Shown one piece after another: positions 35,063 through 45,806 of a DNA stretch of 64,000 bases (positions are counted from its first letter, which is position 1; each line of letters begins with the position of its first letter). Location: positions 1 through 64,000 of the forward strand of contig JADJFV010000009.1 of the NCBI GenBank assembly GCA_016708435.1. Reading direction: 5' to 3'. This DNA comes from Leptospiraceae bacterium. Lineage in GTDB: Bacteria; Spirochaetota; Leptospiria; Leptospirales; Leptospiraceae. The notes under the pieces were generated by a model, which did no database searches, was not told the DNA's origin, and saw only the letters and a list, made by a program, of their open reading frames with translations. The position numbers and the translations under genes are program-made.

Positions 35063-36208
35063 ATGATTAAAAACATCGAAGAATTGTATAAAGAAGAAGA
35101 TGCAAAGATCCAACCCTATGGAGTAAAACATCTTGCATCCAGGGAACGCGTTTATGAAGAAAAAGAGCATGAGCTTCGGTTGCCTCTTCATAGAGATCGA
35201 GATAGGATTTATCATTCTCGTTTTTTTAAGAGATTACAGTATAAAACGCAAGTCTTCACAAACTCGGAGGGTGATAACTTTAGAACGCGTCTAACGCATA
35301 CCTTAGAAGTGTCTGGAATTGCGCGCTCTGTTGCAACAAACCTTGGATTAAATTCTCATTTAGCGGAATGCATTGCACTTGCGCATGATTTGGGTCACGC
35401 TCCTTTTGGACATGCAGGTCAGGATATTCTATCCGAGCTTATGCAAGGCAATGGAGGATTCGAGCACAATAAACAATCGCTTCGAATTGTCCAAATATTG
35501 GAAAAACGTTATCCTGAATTTCCTGGAATTAACTTATGCAAGGTTACACTTTCAGGAATCATGAAGCATGGAGGCGATTACGCAAAATCAGAATTAAACG
35601 AACTAAGACTTACAGAAGGACCGAGCCTTGAATCACTACTTACTGATTTGTCTGATGAGATTGCTTACACCTGTCATGATATAGAAGATGGTTTGGAAAT
35701 GGAATATATTTCTGTTGAGAGCTTAATGCAAGTTAGCCTCTGGAAAGAGATGTATACGATTATGAAAAATAAATACAAAGAAGCGAGTATGGATTTACTA
35801 ACCCGTTCAACCATTCGAGGAATTTTAAATCTATTAGTGACTGATCTTACTACGACTATAGAAATGAATTTACAAAAAAATAAAATCCAAACATCGGCTG
35901 ACTTGAAAAAAATCTGGTCAGAGGGAATACGAATTGTAGGTTACTCAGAAGAAGTATTTCATCAAGTAAGGGTTCTAAAAAAATATTTACTCGATGATCT
36001 CTATCATCATGAAAGAGTCGTGCAAATGTCTACGCGAGGACAAGATATAATCGAAAAACTATTTGCTTATTTCCTAAATCATTTAGAAGAAATTCCTGAA
36101 GCCTATCGAAAGCGAATGGAAGAAGATGGAAAATATCGAGCAGTGTGTGATTATATTTCTGGAATGACAGATCGCTACGCAGAGCTACAGGCAAATTCTA
36201 TTTCATGA
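35063..36208 (+). CDS. dgt: dGTPase-like HD phosphohydrolase
   Basis: About 381 residues. Start ATG 35063 (MIKNIEELYKEEDAKIQPYG); an upstream in-frame start at 35027 adds an unlikely hydrophobic leader. The HD site is FRTRLTHTLEVSGIAR, ALAHDLGHAPFGHAG and DLSDEIAYTCHDIEDGL, with YHSRFFKRLQYKTQVF in front, all typical of deoxyguanosine triphosphohydrolase-like proteins that cut dNTPs to nucleoside and triphosphate. Four-base overlap with topA. Confidence 0.88.
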   Translation: MIKNIEELYKEEDAKIQPYGVKHLASRERVYEEKEHELRLPLHRDRDRIYHSRFFKRLQYKTQVFTNSEGDNFRTRLTHTLEVSGIARSVATNLGLNSHLAECIALAHDLGHAPFGHAGQDILSELMQGNGGFEHNKQSLRIVQILEKRYPEFPGINLCKVTLSGIMKHGGDYAKSELNELRLTEGPSLESLLTDLSDEIAYTCHDIEDGLEMEYISVESLMQVSLWKEMYTIMKNKYKEASMDLLTRSTIRGILNLLVTDLTTTIEMNLQKNKIQTSADLKKIWSEGIRIVGYSEEVFHQVRVLKKYLLDDLYHHERVVQMSTRGQDIIEKLFAYFLNHLEEIPEAYRKRMEEDGKYRAVCDYISGMTDRYAELQANSIS

Positions 36209-38079
36209 GTTTTACTTTACTCATTGTTGAATCTCCTTCGAAGGCAAGGACAATTCAAAAGTATTTAGAAAGCGGCTATAAGGTAGTAGCCTCCTTTGGT
36301 CATGTGATGGATTTGCCCGAAAAAGAATTTGGAGTAGATATCGAAAATGATTTTACTCCAGAATTAGTTATCACAAAAAGGGCAATGAAAACCGTTCGAG
36401 AAATTAAGCAAATCGCAAAGACCGCTGACAAAATAGTATTAGCCGCAGATCCCGACAGAGAAGGAGAGGCAATCTGCTATCATCTTTCTACGTTGCTTTC
36501 CAGGAATAAATCTCCCTTTTCGAGAATTGAGCTTCACGAAATCACAAAAGAAGCAGTAATTACCGCACTCAAATCACCTAAGAAAATTCAAATGGATTTA
36601 GTAGAGTCGCAAATAACCCGCAGAGTCCTCGATAGAATCGTTGGCTATCGCCTAAGTCCGGTTCTATGGAAACATTTGCACAATCCAACTCTTTCTGCTG
36701 GAAGAGTTCAGTCGGTAGTTCTTCGCTGGATTTGTGAAAGAGAAATGGAAATTCAAAACTTTAAAGCGGAAGAATACTGGCGATTATCCGTAAATGTAGA
36801 AAAAAAATCGGGAGAGAATTTCTTCATGCTATTACAGGACATGGACAAGGCGATTGTAAATCAGAAAAAGGCAGAAGAGATTTGGGAGAAAATACTAGGA
36901 CAAAAAATCAATTTAGAAAAGGAAGTCTCGGAAGTAGATGTAAGAAATTTTAAAAAAGAATTAGAAATTTCAAAATCAATTACAGAGGCAAAAAAGAAAT
37001 ATCCACCACCGCCTTTTATTACAGCTAGTCTCCAAAAAGAAGCAGGCGGAAAATTAAAATTTTCAACCAAGAAGACCATGTCTGTTGCACAAAGGTTATA
37101 TGAAGGTGTATTTGCTGGTAAAGAATATGGCACGACTGGACTCATCACGTATATGAGAACTGATTCGACTAGACTTAGTGAAGAATTTCAGAGAAAAGCG
37201 AAAACTTTTATTGAGAAGAATTTCGGAAAAGAATACATTGGTAGTTTTAAATCTAGAAACAATAAGCCAGAAGTGCAGGATGCTCATGAAGCTATTCGAC
37301 CTGTGGATACTTCCATTTTGCCGGAAAAACTAAAAGGTATTTTACCGCCGGATGAATGGAATCTATATAATTTGATTTGGACTAGAACGATTGCGTCCCA
37401 GATGAGTCCCGAAGAAGGAATCAATCAAAGTGTGGAAGGAAATATCGCAGGCTTTACATTTATTGCCAATGGTAGACGGGTTAGCTTCGCGGGGTTTACA
37501 AGTATTTACCCCGACTGGAAAAAGGATAAATCGCTTCCAGATTTAAAAGTAGGGGATCGAGTTAAAATTTTAGAAGCTAGGTCCGAAAAAAAACATACTG
37601 AGCCTCCATCTCGTTTTACAGAAGCAAGTATTGTTGAGAAAATGGAGAAGGAAGGAATTGGCAGACCTTCAACTTATTCCAATACAATTGAAGTATTGTA
37701 TAAAAGAAAATATGCATTTCAAAAGTTGAAGTCTATTTTTCCGACCGATCTTGGTCTTGATGTGAATTCCTTTTTAACGGCAAATACTGCTTATCTCTTC
37801 GAGAATCATTTCACTCGTGATGTAGAAGAGGATTTGGATAAAATTGCAACCGGATCTTTACAACGTGTGGCTTTCCTTAAAAAATTCTATGAAAAGTTTC
37901 AAGCAGTGATAAAGCAAATTGAATTTCAAAAGCCAATTTCAAAAAAGAAGAAGTCAGAAACAGATGAAATTTGCCCTACCTGTCAGAGTAAAATTTTAAA
38001 ACGAAAAAATGCAAAGGGAAAGGAATATTATATATGTTCTCGTTTCCCCGATTGCGAGTATATGAGCTATTTAAGCTGA
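36205..38079 (+). CDS. topA: DNA topoisomerase I
   Basis: 624 residues. The TOPRIM domain LLIVESPSKARTIQKYL and ADPDREGEAI is followed by the toroid with catalytic Tyr in GLITYMRTDSTRLS, and SRFTEASIVEKMEKEGIGRP. One C-terminal zinc ribbon remains (CPTCQSKILKRK ... CSRFPDCEYMSY), so it is shorter than the ~850-residue enterobacterial enzyme. It relaxes negative supercoils. Overlaps the dGTPase-like gene by four bases. Confidence 0.94.
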   Translation: MSFTLLIVESPSKARTIQKYLESGYKVVASFGHVMDLPEKEFGVDIENDFTPELVITKRAMKTVREIKQIAKTADKIVLAADPDREGEAICYHLSTLLSRNKSPFSRIELHEITKEAVITALKSPKKIQMDLVESQITRRVLDRIVGYRLSPVLWKHLHNPTLSAGRVQSVVLRWICEREMEIQNFKAEEYWRLSVNVEKKSGENFFMLLQDMDKAIVNQKKAEEIWEKILGQKINLEKEVSEVDVRNFKKELEISKSITEAKKKYPPPPFITASLQKEAGGKLKFSTKKTMSVAQRLYEGVFAGKEYGTTGLITYMRTDSTRLSEEFQRKAKTFIEKNFGKEYIGSFKSRNNKPEVQDAHEAIRPVDTSILPEKLKGILPPDEWNLYNLIWTRTIASQMSPEEGINQSVEGNIAGFTFIANGRRVSFAGFTSIYPDWKKDKSLPDLKVGDRVKILEARSEKKHTEPPSRFTEASIVEKMEKEGIGRPSTYSNTIEVLYKRKYAFQKLKSIFPTDLGLDVNSFLTANTAYLFENHFTRDVEEDLDKIATGSLQRVAFLKKFYEKFQAVIKQIEFQKPISKKKKSETDEICPTCQSKILKRKNAKGKEYYICSRFPDCEYMSYLS

Positions 38080-38175
38080 TTTCAGTATAAATTGCATTTA
38101 ATTGAAAAAGAGGGAAGGAGGAATCTTTTCATTTCTCTCGTTAAGAAAAATTGGCGTTTTACCGAAATACTAAGC

Positions 38176-39123
38176 ATGAGATATACATGCATCCTAATTA
38201 TACTATTAACCACAAGCGCATTTCTTCCTTTATTGTCTGACGCAAAGCAAGAAGACAAAGTTGAGTTGATTATTTCTGATCCCAAAAAGGCGGAAGGCTC
38301 CTGGGGAAAGGAAGCTGATGAAGTCGAAGCATTTCAAGATGTGAAAATCTTTGATGATTTAAGTGAAGAAAATACAAAAGTGCGCCTAGAAGAAGCGAGA
38401 GATTTTTTTAACTCCTCTTTGGCAATTTATAAAGCAACAGAGAAGACCATCAAAGAAAAAAAAGAAATAAACACAAAAGAGAAAGAAACAAATACCCAAG
38501 ATAAGTTTGAGTGGCAAAAAAAAGCGAGAGAGAATACACTTGATAAGGATTACAAGCGTATGTCGCTAGAAGGACGAAAGAAGTCAGTTATAGAACTAGT
38601 AAAAGCAATGAATGCTCTAGATAAAATTGAAAATCCAGATGCAATCACATCTCCCGTTTTTATTGATTTAAAAGCAAGTATCTATAGAGAATACATCAAA
38701 CACCAATTTCGCTTAAAAAACTACAATCAATCTGGTGAAGTTTTGGAAATGTATATTGCACTAGGTGATCAGTATGAAAAAGAAGCAGAGCCTCACAAAC
38801 TACTAGCTATGTGCTACGAATCACAAGAAAAGCAAACCAGTCGTTATAAAAAAGAAACAGTATCAAGCGAATACAAAATGTTAAAGAACTGTCATTTGCT
38901 TCGTTTCGCCGATCTTGCTTATGGAATTGAATCAAACCAATTCAAACGTATCGAAAAGAAAACAGTGAAGTATAATCCAATCGTTCCAAATGCGGTTACA
39001 GGCAAAGATTACGCAGCCGCTTGTGGCTTTGTGAAAAAGGAAAGCAAAGAACCAAAAGATAAAGAAGATAAAAAAGAAGTTTTGCTTAAAAAAGATGATT
39101 TGAAGGATACGAAGAAAAAGTAA
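38176..39123 (+). CDS. exported helical protein with lysine-rich tail
   Basis: I start at ATG 38176 (MRYTCILIILLTTSAFLPLL), which gives a clear signal peptide ending near SDAKQ. The TTG at 38092 would bury it. The mature protein of ~290 residues is alpha-helical (GRKKSVIELVKAMNALDKIE, KASIYREYIKHQFRLKNYNQ) with a TPR-like look and ends in a strongly charged Lys/Glu/Asp tail. Leptospira flagellar-coiling protein FcpA has this general design, but I cannot confirm identity. A periplasmic location is likely. Confidence 0.6.
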   Translation: MRYTCILIILLTTSAFLPLLSDAKQEDKVELIISDPKKAEGSWGKEADEVEAFQDVKIFDDLSEENTKVRLEEARDFFNSSLAIYKATEKTIKEKKEINTKEKETNTQDKFEWQKKARENTLDKDYKRMSLEGRKKSVIELVKAMNALDKIENPDAITSPVFIDLKASIYREYIKHQFRLKNYNQSGEVLEMYIALGDQYEKEAEPHKLLAMCYESQEKQTSRYKKETVSSEYKMLKNCHLLRFADLAYGIESNQFKRIEKKTVKYNPIVPNAVTGKDYAAACGFVKKESKEPKDKEDKKEVLLKKDDLKDTKKK

Positions 39124-39213
39124 AGATAGCCTTCCACGGATGAATGCAGATGGACACGCATAGAAATAGATGATGTCCAGCGATGTATCTTTCATCCAAG
39201 GCATTACAGTAAA

Positions 39214-39588
39214 ATGAAACTATTTGATACCGGTCCAGAAAATAATATTGAATTTTTATTTTCGAAATTAGCAAGTTCATCTGAAGTAGAATGTCAGATA
39301 CAGATTACCAAGGACGGGCAAATAACTATTACTCGCAGAGCGAATGTTCCTTTAGAAAAATTGCGAAATCTAGCCCAATGGCTAGATTCTCTTTGGAATG
39401 AATGTCCTCCAGCATTAATTGAAGAACTGGGTTTGAAACTCGAATTTTCCCATCGAGAGCATATTGGAGAAGGTTTCTTTTATGTTCTGGTGGATAACGT
39501 TAAGTATCTTCTTATCTATGAACAGTTAGGGCAAAGTAATGTCGCACATGCAAAAGAATTGCTTGAGTCGTTGAATATAGTTGAATAA
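39214..39588 (+). CDS. hypothetical protein (124 aa)
   Basis: Starts MKLFDTGPENNIEFLFSKLA. A compact alpha/beta protein (QIQITKDGQITITRRANVPL, YVLVDNVKYLLIYEQLGQSN) with no export signal and no recognised family. It stands alone after a short repeat-bearing spacer. Confidence 0.6.
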   Translation: MKLFDTGPENNIEFLFSKLASSSEVECQIQITKDGQITITRRANVPLEKLRNLAQWLDSLWNECPPALIEELGLKLEFSHREHIGEGFFYVLVDNVKYLLIYEQLGQSNVAHAKELLESLNIVE

Positions 39589-39615
39589 TATTTTTAATGA
39601 AATGAATTGTAACAT

Positions 39616-39639
39616 ATAGGTATTATCCCTAATACCTAT
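39616..39639. promoter_or_regulatory. perfect palindrome, possible operator
   Basis: ATAGGTATTA-tccc-TAATACCTAT, ten perfect pairs, with a further half-site ATACCTAT at 39653-39660. It lies about 100 bases upstream of the PQQ-repeat lipoprotein gene and could be a binding site for a dimeric regulator. Confidence 0.4.
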
Positions 39640-39742
39640 TAAATTGCAGAATATACCTATTGCATCCATAATTGAAAACCAGTATTATAAAAATACGAAG
39701 CTAGTTTAATTGCTTACTTGAAATATAATACGAGGTTCTGCC

Positions 39743-40744
39743 GTGAAAGTCTTTCTCTATATAATTGCGCTTCTATTTACAATTTCTTGTTCGACGAATA
39801 AGGACGAAAATGATAAATCAGTTCAATACTTGACAGCGTTAGTGATAAGTAACCGAGAGAATAATGGGGCTTATTCTGTTTCAAAATCAACGGTCAATCA
39901 GAACACAAATAATTTGAATAGTGAAAGTAAAAATCCTCTACCAAAGGAACCGCAGGCGGATTTTTCTACTTGTTCGGTTGCTAAGTGCAAATTTCAATTT
40001 AGAGCGGACTATAAAGAGTTTCTTCAATTGAAATATTTTTTTAGAATAGAAATTGTATATTATTCTGATTTAAAGGGTTACTATTATTTTACCTACAATC
40101 CAAAGAGTCGAAAATTTGATCTGCAAGTAAGAGTAGGATTTAAAATCGTGAAATATGAAAATCAAATTTTTGAAACAAACATTGATATAGAAACGCAAAC
40201 TGGAATTGTTTTTGCCAGAAGCGGGACAAATAGAATAAATTGGACTTATTTTTTACCGTTTTTACCAACGTTGCCAGTAACTAGGATTGGAAATCAAGTT
40301 TTAATTTGCGCACAGGATGGAACAGTAATTAGCCTGAATCTGATTACTGGAGCGAAAAATTGGATGTTTTTAAGTCCCGGCTCTATACTCATTGAGCCAA
40401 TGTTATATAATGATCGTATAATCCTTTTTGATGACAGCGGAAATATGTTCTGGTTAGATCCTGATACAGGTTCCTTACGTCATAAATACTTATTAGAAGA
40501 AATGCCAGTGCCAAGTCCAATTCTAAGAGGTGATAATTTAATTGCAACGAATTCCCGTGGTTATCTTCATGCGATTAGGATGGCAGATGCTTCTGCAAGC
40601 TGGAGAGATCATTCCCTTATGGGAACCGTGGATCGTATGAATGATTCAGATAGTGGATTTATTGTTCATGGGGCTAACAGCGCATTATTTAGCTATCATA
40701 ATGGTGCTAAACAAAAAATATTTAGTCGCTTGACCCCAGAGTAA
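39743..40744 (+). CDS. lipoprotein with PQQ-like beta-propeller repeats
   Basis: 333 residues from GTG 39743. The signal MKVFLYIIALLFTISC ends in a Cys lipobox. A polar linker and an unknown beta domain (CSVAKCKFQFRADYKEFLQL) come first. Then come outer-membrane-assembly-like blades: LICAQDGTVISLNLITGAKN, ILFDDSGNMFWLDPDTGSLR and LIATNSRGYLHAIRMADASA, the [G-x-[LIV]-x-[AI]-x-[DN]-x-x-[TS]-G] pattern of PQQ repeats. Only about four blades are present. Likely anchored in a membrane facing the periplasm; function unknown. Confidence 0.7.
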   Translation: MKVFLYIIALLFTISCSTNKDENDKSVQYLTALVISNRENNGAYSVSKSTVNQNTNNLNSESKNPLPKEPQADFSTCSVAKCKFQFRADYKEFLQLKYFFRIEIVYYSDLKGYYYFTYNPKSRKFDLQVRVGFKIVKYENQIFETNIDIETQTGIVFARSGTNRINWTYFLPFLPTLPVTRIGNQVLICAQDGTVISLNLITGAKNWMFLSPGSILIEPMLYNDRIILFDDSGNMFWLDPDTGSLRHKYLLEEMPVPSPILRGDNLIATNSRGYLHAIRMADASASWRDHSLMGTVDRMNDSDSGFIVHGANSALFSYHNGAKQKIFSRLTPE

Positions 40745-40833
40745 ATCTCTCAAGCCAACTCAACCAATACAAACTTGACCATAAACCTATGTCAATTTTA
40801 CTGGTTAAAAGTCATTCGAATGCTTGAAATTCT

Positions 40834-41064
40834 TTGAAAGTATCTATCGGAAATTTTCTAATAGCGCTTATTCTCGGACTCTTCATAGGAGCCGTGGCTG
40901 GAGCATTAGTAGACAAGATTTTGAATCTGCATATGCTTTCTAAGTATTTGTTAAGAGAAGCGATTTCGTTTGAACTTTATATAATTAAGATCGAGATACA
41001 GTTAACCCCTGCCGCTCTTGTTGGAATGGTAGTAACAGGTTATCTCGTGATAAAAAAGGGGTAA
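40834..41064 (+). CDS. small membrane protein, DUF4321-like
   Basis: 76 residues from TTG 40834. Two membrane helices (NFLIALILGLFIGAVAGALV and LTPAALVGMVVTGYLVIKKG) with a short loop, the layout of DUF4321 proteins. It ends two bases before rpsB and may be transcribed with it. Role unknown. Confidence 0.6.
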   Translation: MKVSIGNFLIALILGLFIGAVAGALVDKILNLHMLSKYLLREAISFELYIIKIEIQLTPAALVGMVVTGYLVIKKG

Positions 41065-41066
41065 AT

Positions 41067-41951
<885 letters not shown>

Positions 41952-41955
41952 GAAC

Positions 41956-42855
41956 TTGGCAGAAGTATCATCTGAATTAATTAAAGAACTAAGAGAATCA
42001 ACCGGAGCCGGTCTCTTGGATTGTAAAAAAGCCCTGATTGAAAACGGGGCTGATATGCAAAAGGCTATTGATTATCTTCGCGAGAAAGGTATGGCGAAAG
42101 CTGCAAAGCGAGTAGACAAAGAAACGAAAGAGGGCAGGGTAATATCGTTTATCCACGAATCAGGCACTGTTGGTTCTTTACTTGAACTCAATTGTGAAAC
42201 TGACTTTGTTGCTAAGAACGAAGACTTTGAAAAACTAGGAAAAGAGATCGCAGTTCAGATGGCTGCGGCTAACAGCTCTTATATCGAAGTTTCCGGTGAG
42301 TTAAACGCTGCTGGAAAAGAATTCAAGTCAAAGACTCCTGCAAAAGACAAGACAACTCATATCCAAGAATTCATTGCAAAATTTGGAGAAAATATTACGA
42401 TAGGAAAATCTGCTCGTTTTCAAACCGCAGGTTCTGGTCGTGTAATTTCTTATATTCATAGCAATGGAAAGATTGGAGTTCTGTTAGAATTAAATTGTAA
42501 ATCTGATTCTGTCGCTAAAAATGCAGAATTTGAAGAACTCGGAAAAGAAATCAGTCTTCAAATAGCAGCGGTTAATCCTCTTTATCTGAACATTTCTGAT
42601 GTTCCGAAAGAAGTAATTGAAAAAGAAACTCAAATTTTGAAATCACAACTGCTAGAGCAAGGCAAAAAACCAGAACAAATTGATAAAATCATTCCTGGAA
42701 AGCTTATTAGTTTTTATTCTGAAGTCTGTTTGTTAGAGCAACAAAACATTAAAGACAATAAGAAAACTATGAAAGAAATCATTCAGGATTCGACTAAAAA
42801 ATTTGGAGAAGAAATCTCTATCGGGAGATATATTCGTTACCAAATCGGAGGCTAA
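41956..42855 (+). CDS. tsf: elongation factor Ts
   Basis: 299 residues from TTG 41956. The N-terminal UBA-like domain is IKELRESTGAGLLDCKKALI with DMQKAIDYLREKGMAKA. The GTSSLLELNCETDFVAKN block occurs as SLLELNCETDFVAKNEDFEK and again as VLLELNCKSDSVAKNAEFEE, the two core subdomains that exchange GDP on EF-Tu. Four bases separate it from rpsB and its stop abuts the pyrH start. Confidence 0.95.
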   Translation: MAEVSSELIKELRESTGAGLLDCKKALIENGADMQKAIDYLREKGMAKAAKRVDKETKEGRVISFIHESGTVGSLLELNCETDFVAKNEDFEKLGKEIAVQMAAANSSYIEVSGELNAAGKEFKSKTPAKDKTTHIQEFIAKFGENITIGKSARFQTAGSGRVISYIHSNGKIGVLLELNCKSDSVAKNAEFEELGKEISLQIAAVNPLYLNISDVPKEVIEKETQILKSQLLEQGKKPEQIDKIIPGKLISFYSEVCLLEQQNIKDNKKTMKEIIQDSTKKFGEEISIGRYIRYQIGG

Positions 42856-43617
42856 TTGGACTCGAAAGAACCGAATCAGCAGAAACCCTATAAACGAATT
42901 TTAATTAAGTTATCGGGGGAAGCTCTCGCAGGCGAGGGTGAATACGGAATAGATGGAAATAAAACCAGTGCGCTGGCAAAGGAAATCTTTGATATTCACA
43001 AACAGAATATCGAAGTAGCAATTGTCGTTGGTGGTGGAAATATTTTTCGTGGAATTCGTGGAGTAGAAAAAGGAATCGAGCGATCAACCGCAGACTATAT
43101 GGGTATGATGGCTACGATTATGAATGCTCTCGCTTTGCAGGATGCTTGTGAGAAGATAGGTTTATTTACAAGAGTTCTTTCAGCAATTGAAGTCAATTCA
43201 ATTGCTGAGCCTTACATTAGAAGAAGAGCTGTTCGCCATCTTGAAAAAAAGCGTATAGTAATTTTTGCAGGCGGAACGGGTAATCCATATTTTACCACAG
43301 ATACGACGGCAAGTCTAAGGGCTGTTGAAGTAGGCTGTGAAGTAATTTTAAAAGCGACCAAAGTGGACGGCGTTTACACCGCTGATCCAAAGATCGATAA
43401 GACAGCTAAGAGATATGCAAGTATCTCTTTTTCAGAATCAATTCGTAATCGACTTAAGGTGATGGATCAAACAGCCCTTAGCCTTTGCATGGAAAACAAC
43501 ATGCCGATTATCGTATTCGATATTTTTAAATCTGGCAATCTTGCGGATCTAATTTCCAGAAAGACTGTCGGCACATTAATCTCAAACTCAGAAGAGGTAA
43601 AATTCGCAAATGACTGA
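42856..43617 (+). CDS. pyrH: UMP kinase
   Basis: 253 residues from TTG 42856. KRILIKLSGEALAGEGEYGI, VVGGGNIFRG, FAGGTGNPYFTTDTTASLRA and KVDGVYTADPKIDKTAKRYA are the amino-acid-kinase-fold motifs that bind UMP and ATP. It makes UDP for pyrimidine nucleotide synthesis. Overlaps frr by eight bases. Confidence 0.96.
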   Translation: MDSKEPNQQKPYKRILIKLSGEALAGEGEYGIDGNKTSALAKEIFDIHKQNIEVAIVVGGGNIFRGIRGVEKGIERSTADYMGMMATIMNALALQDACEKIGLFTRVLSAIEVNSIAEPYIRRRAVRHLEKKRIVIFAGGTGNPYFTTDTTASLRAVEVGCEVILKATKVDGVYTADPKIDKTAKRYASISFSESIRNRLKVMDQTALSLCMENNMPIIVFDIFKSGNLADLISRKTVGTLISNSEEVKFAND

Positions 43618-44158
43618 CTATGTATCCCAGGCAAAAGTGAAGATGGATAAAACCATCGATGCATTAAAAAAAGATTTTTTACAAATTCGCACCGGACGCG
43701 CAAATCCAGCTATGGTCGAAGATATTAAAGTTGAGTATTACGGGGCATTAACCCCACTCAATCAAATGGGTTCAATTACTACTCCCGAGCCTAGGCTAAT
43801 CATGATTACCCCTTATGACAAGACTGTAATCAAGAATATTGAAAAGGCAATCATGACATCAGGAATGGGATTTAGTCCAAACAATGATGGGGTAGTTGTT
43901 CGCATTCCGCTTCCAGAGCTAACGGGAGACCGAAGAAAAGAACTTGTAAAAGTATTAAAACAAAAAAGTGAAGAAAAGAAAGTAGCTATTCGTAATATTC
44001 GCCGCGATATCAACGATGATATCAAGAAGGATAACAGTGAAGCTTCTCAAGACCAAATCAAAGGTCTAACAGATCAAATTCAAAAGCTTACTGATTCCTA
44101 CATCTCTAAAATTCAAGAGATGACCGATTTGAAAGAAAAAGAAGTTACGACAGTTTAA
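43610..44158 (+). CDS. frr: ribosome recycling factor
   Basis: 182 residues. KMDKTIDALKKDFLQIRTGR, PLNQMGSITTPEPRLIMITP, GMGFSPNNDGVVVRIPLPEL and TGDRRKELVKVLKQKSEEKK are the RRF signature blocks. It splits post-termination ribosomes with EF-G. Eight-base overlap with pyrH. Confidence 0.96.
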   Translation: MTDYVSQAKVKMDKTIDALKKDFLQIRTGRANPAMVEDIKVEYYGALTPLNQMGSITTPEPRLIMITPYDKTVIKNIEKAIMTSGMGFSPNNDGVVVRIPLPELTGDRRKELVKVLKQKSEEKKVAIRNIRRDINDDIKKDNSEASQDQIKGLTDQIQKLTDSYISKIQEMTDLKEKEVTTV

Positions 44159-44163
44159 TTCTT

Positions 44164-44883
44164 GTGAAGCAAAAATCAAAACTTCCCGAGCACATTGCTA
44201 TCATTATGGATGGCAATGGAAGATGGGCAACTTCCAAAGGTCTTGCACGTAAAGAAGGACATAAGGAAGGCTCGCTTGCCATTGACAGACTCATGGATAC
44301 AGCGATTGAAATTGGAATCAAAAATATTTCTCTCTATGCCTTCTCTACAGAAAATTGGAAGCGTCCAATTGCAGAAGTGAAGGCTATCTTTGGACTCTTA
44401 GAAAATTTTATAGACTCTAGACTTGATTCTATATTAAGTAAAAATATTAAAATTATGCACTCTGGATCTCGAAAGATGATTCCTCCAGGCTCACTAAAGA
44501 GAATTGATCGAGCAGTTGATGCTACAGCAGATAACACCGGAATCGTAATTAACTTTTGTCTGAACTATGGTTCGCAAGATGAAATCTTAAATGCATTTCA
44601 TAAGATCATACAAAATCGAATCAAAAAAAAGAAGAACTTAGAAAAAGAGGTAAAACCCGAAGAATTGGAAGAAGCGCTTTACACTTATCCACTTCCGCCG
44701 GTTGATATGTTAATTCGTACCGCAGGAGAAAAAAGAGTTTCCAATTTTCTGCTATGGCAGATAGCATATGCAGAAATCTATTTTACCGATACGCTTTGGC
44801 CTGATTTTGATAAGAAATCGCTTCATGATGCGTTGGATTGGTATGCAAGTAGAACTAGAAAATTCGGGGGATTAGAAAAATGA
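44164..44883 (+). CDS. uppS: undecaprenyl diphosphate synthase
   Basis: 239 residues from GTG 44164. HIAIIMDGNGRWATSKGLAR holds the catalytic Asp. FSTENWKRPIAEVKAIFGLL, INFCLNYGSQDEIL and DMLIRTAGEKRVSNFLLWQI bind the substrates. It extends farnesyl diphosphate to the C55 cell-wall lipid carrier. In the usual ...RTSGE... motif Ser is Ala here. Four-base overlap with cdsA. Confidence 0.95.
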   Translation: MKQKSKLPEHIAIIMDGNGRWATSKGLARKEGHKEGSLAIDRLMDTAIEIGIKNISLYAFSTENWKRPIAEVKAIFGLLENFIDSRLDSILSKNIKIMHSGSRKMIPPGSLKRIDRAVDATADNTGIVINFCLNYGSQDEILNAFHKIIQNRIKKKKNLEKEVKPEELEEALYTYPLPPVDMLIRTAGEKRVSNFLLWQIAYAEIYFTDTLWPDFDKKSLHDALDWYASRTRKFGGLEK

Positions 44884-45797
44884 AAGAAACTATTATGAGA
44901 ATTTTGTCGGCGGCTATTTTGCTTCCTATATTCATATTCTCTTTTCAATACAGTGCATTTTTATATTACATTCCATTGTTCCTTTTGGGGCTAACAGTGA
45001 TTTATCTTGGCTTAATCGAGTTCTATAAACTCTCGGATCGCGGAGATGAAGGTAGACCATTTCGCACAACGGGTTTTATTCTAGCTGTAATTATTTTTAC
45101 AATCTATTATTTCAATCTCCTATTACGCCAAAATCAAATTGAAGTTCCATACTGGTTAGCAAATTCAGGAAGATTCTTAAAAGCTGATTATGAACTAGTT
45201 ATGCTTGCAGTATTTCTAGTAACTTTCTTTTCTTTCGTATGGCAAATATTGCATAGACCCCTCGATGGAGCGATTTTCTCTGTAAGTACTACTGTGCTCG
45301 GTGTAATTTATCTTGCAATACCACTCGGACATTTTCTAAAGCTTCTTTCCCTTCCATTTGGAATTTATTATATTTACATAGTCTGCGGGCTAACAATGAT
45401 TACAGACGCAGGAGCGTATTTCGGAGGCAGACTTTTCGGAAGACATCCAGCGGGTTTAAAAATCTCTCCGAAAAAGACTATCGAAGGTTATGTTACAGGT
45501 AGTGTCACTGCCATTATTTACTGTTTGATCATAAATGCCATATGGATTCACTTGCTTGGAAAAACGCCAGCCTTTGGAACGATTGAGACAATTCTATTCG
45601 GATTTGTTTTCTCTATTATCAGCGTTGCCGGTGACTTATCTGAATCTGCAATGAAGCGAGATGCACATACCAAAGACTCCGCTGGAACGATTCCAGGTCA
45701 TGGCGGAGTATTAGACTTAGCCGATGCTCTCCTATTCACGATACCAACCGCATATGTGTATTTGGTATTCAAAGAAATGGCTGGCTTTAGTATTTAG
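44880..45797 (+). CDS. cdsA: phosphatidate cytidylyltransferase
   Basis: 305 residues with about eight membrane helices. The C-terminal family signature is present as ISVAGDLSESAMKRDAHTKD and SAGTIPGHGGVLDLADALLF, preceded by TDAGAYFGGRLFGRHPAG and ISPKKTIEGYVTG. It makes CDP-diacylglycerol for phospholipid synthesis. Confidence 0.94.
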   Translation: MKETIMRILSAAILLPIFIFSFQYSAFLYYIPLFLLGLTVIYLGLIEFYKLSDRGDEGRPFRTTGFILAVIIFTIYYFNLLLRQNQIEVPYWLANSGRFLKADYELVMLAVFLVTFFSFVWQILHRPLDGAIFSVSTTVLGVIYLAIPLGHFLKLLSLPFGIYYIYIVCGLTMITDAGAYFGGRLFGRHPAGLKISPKKTIEGYVTGSVTAIIYCLIINAIWIHLLGKTPAFGTIETILFGFVFSIISVAGDLSESAMKRDAHTKDSAGTIPGHGGVLDLADALLFTIPTAYVYLVFKEMAGFSI

Positions 45798-45806
45798 GAT
45801 TTAACT

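Noticed and set aside
38092..38175. N-terminal extension of the exported helical protein from TTG 38092
   Set aside because: It would place 28 charged residues before a clear signal peptide that starts at ATG 38176.
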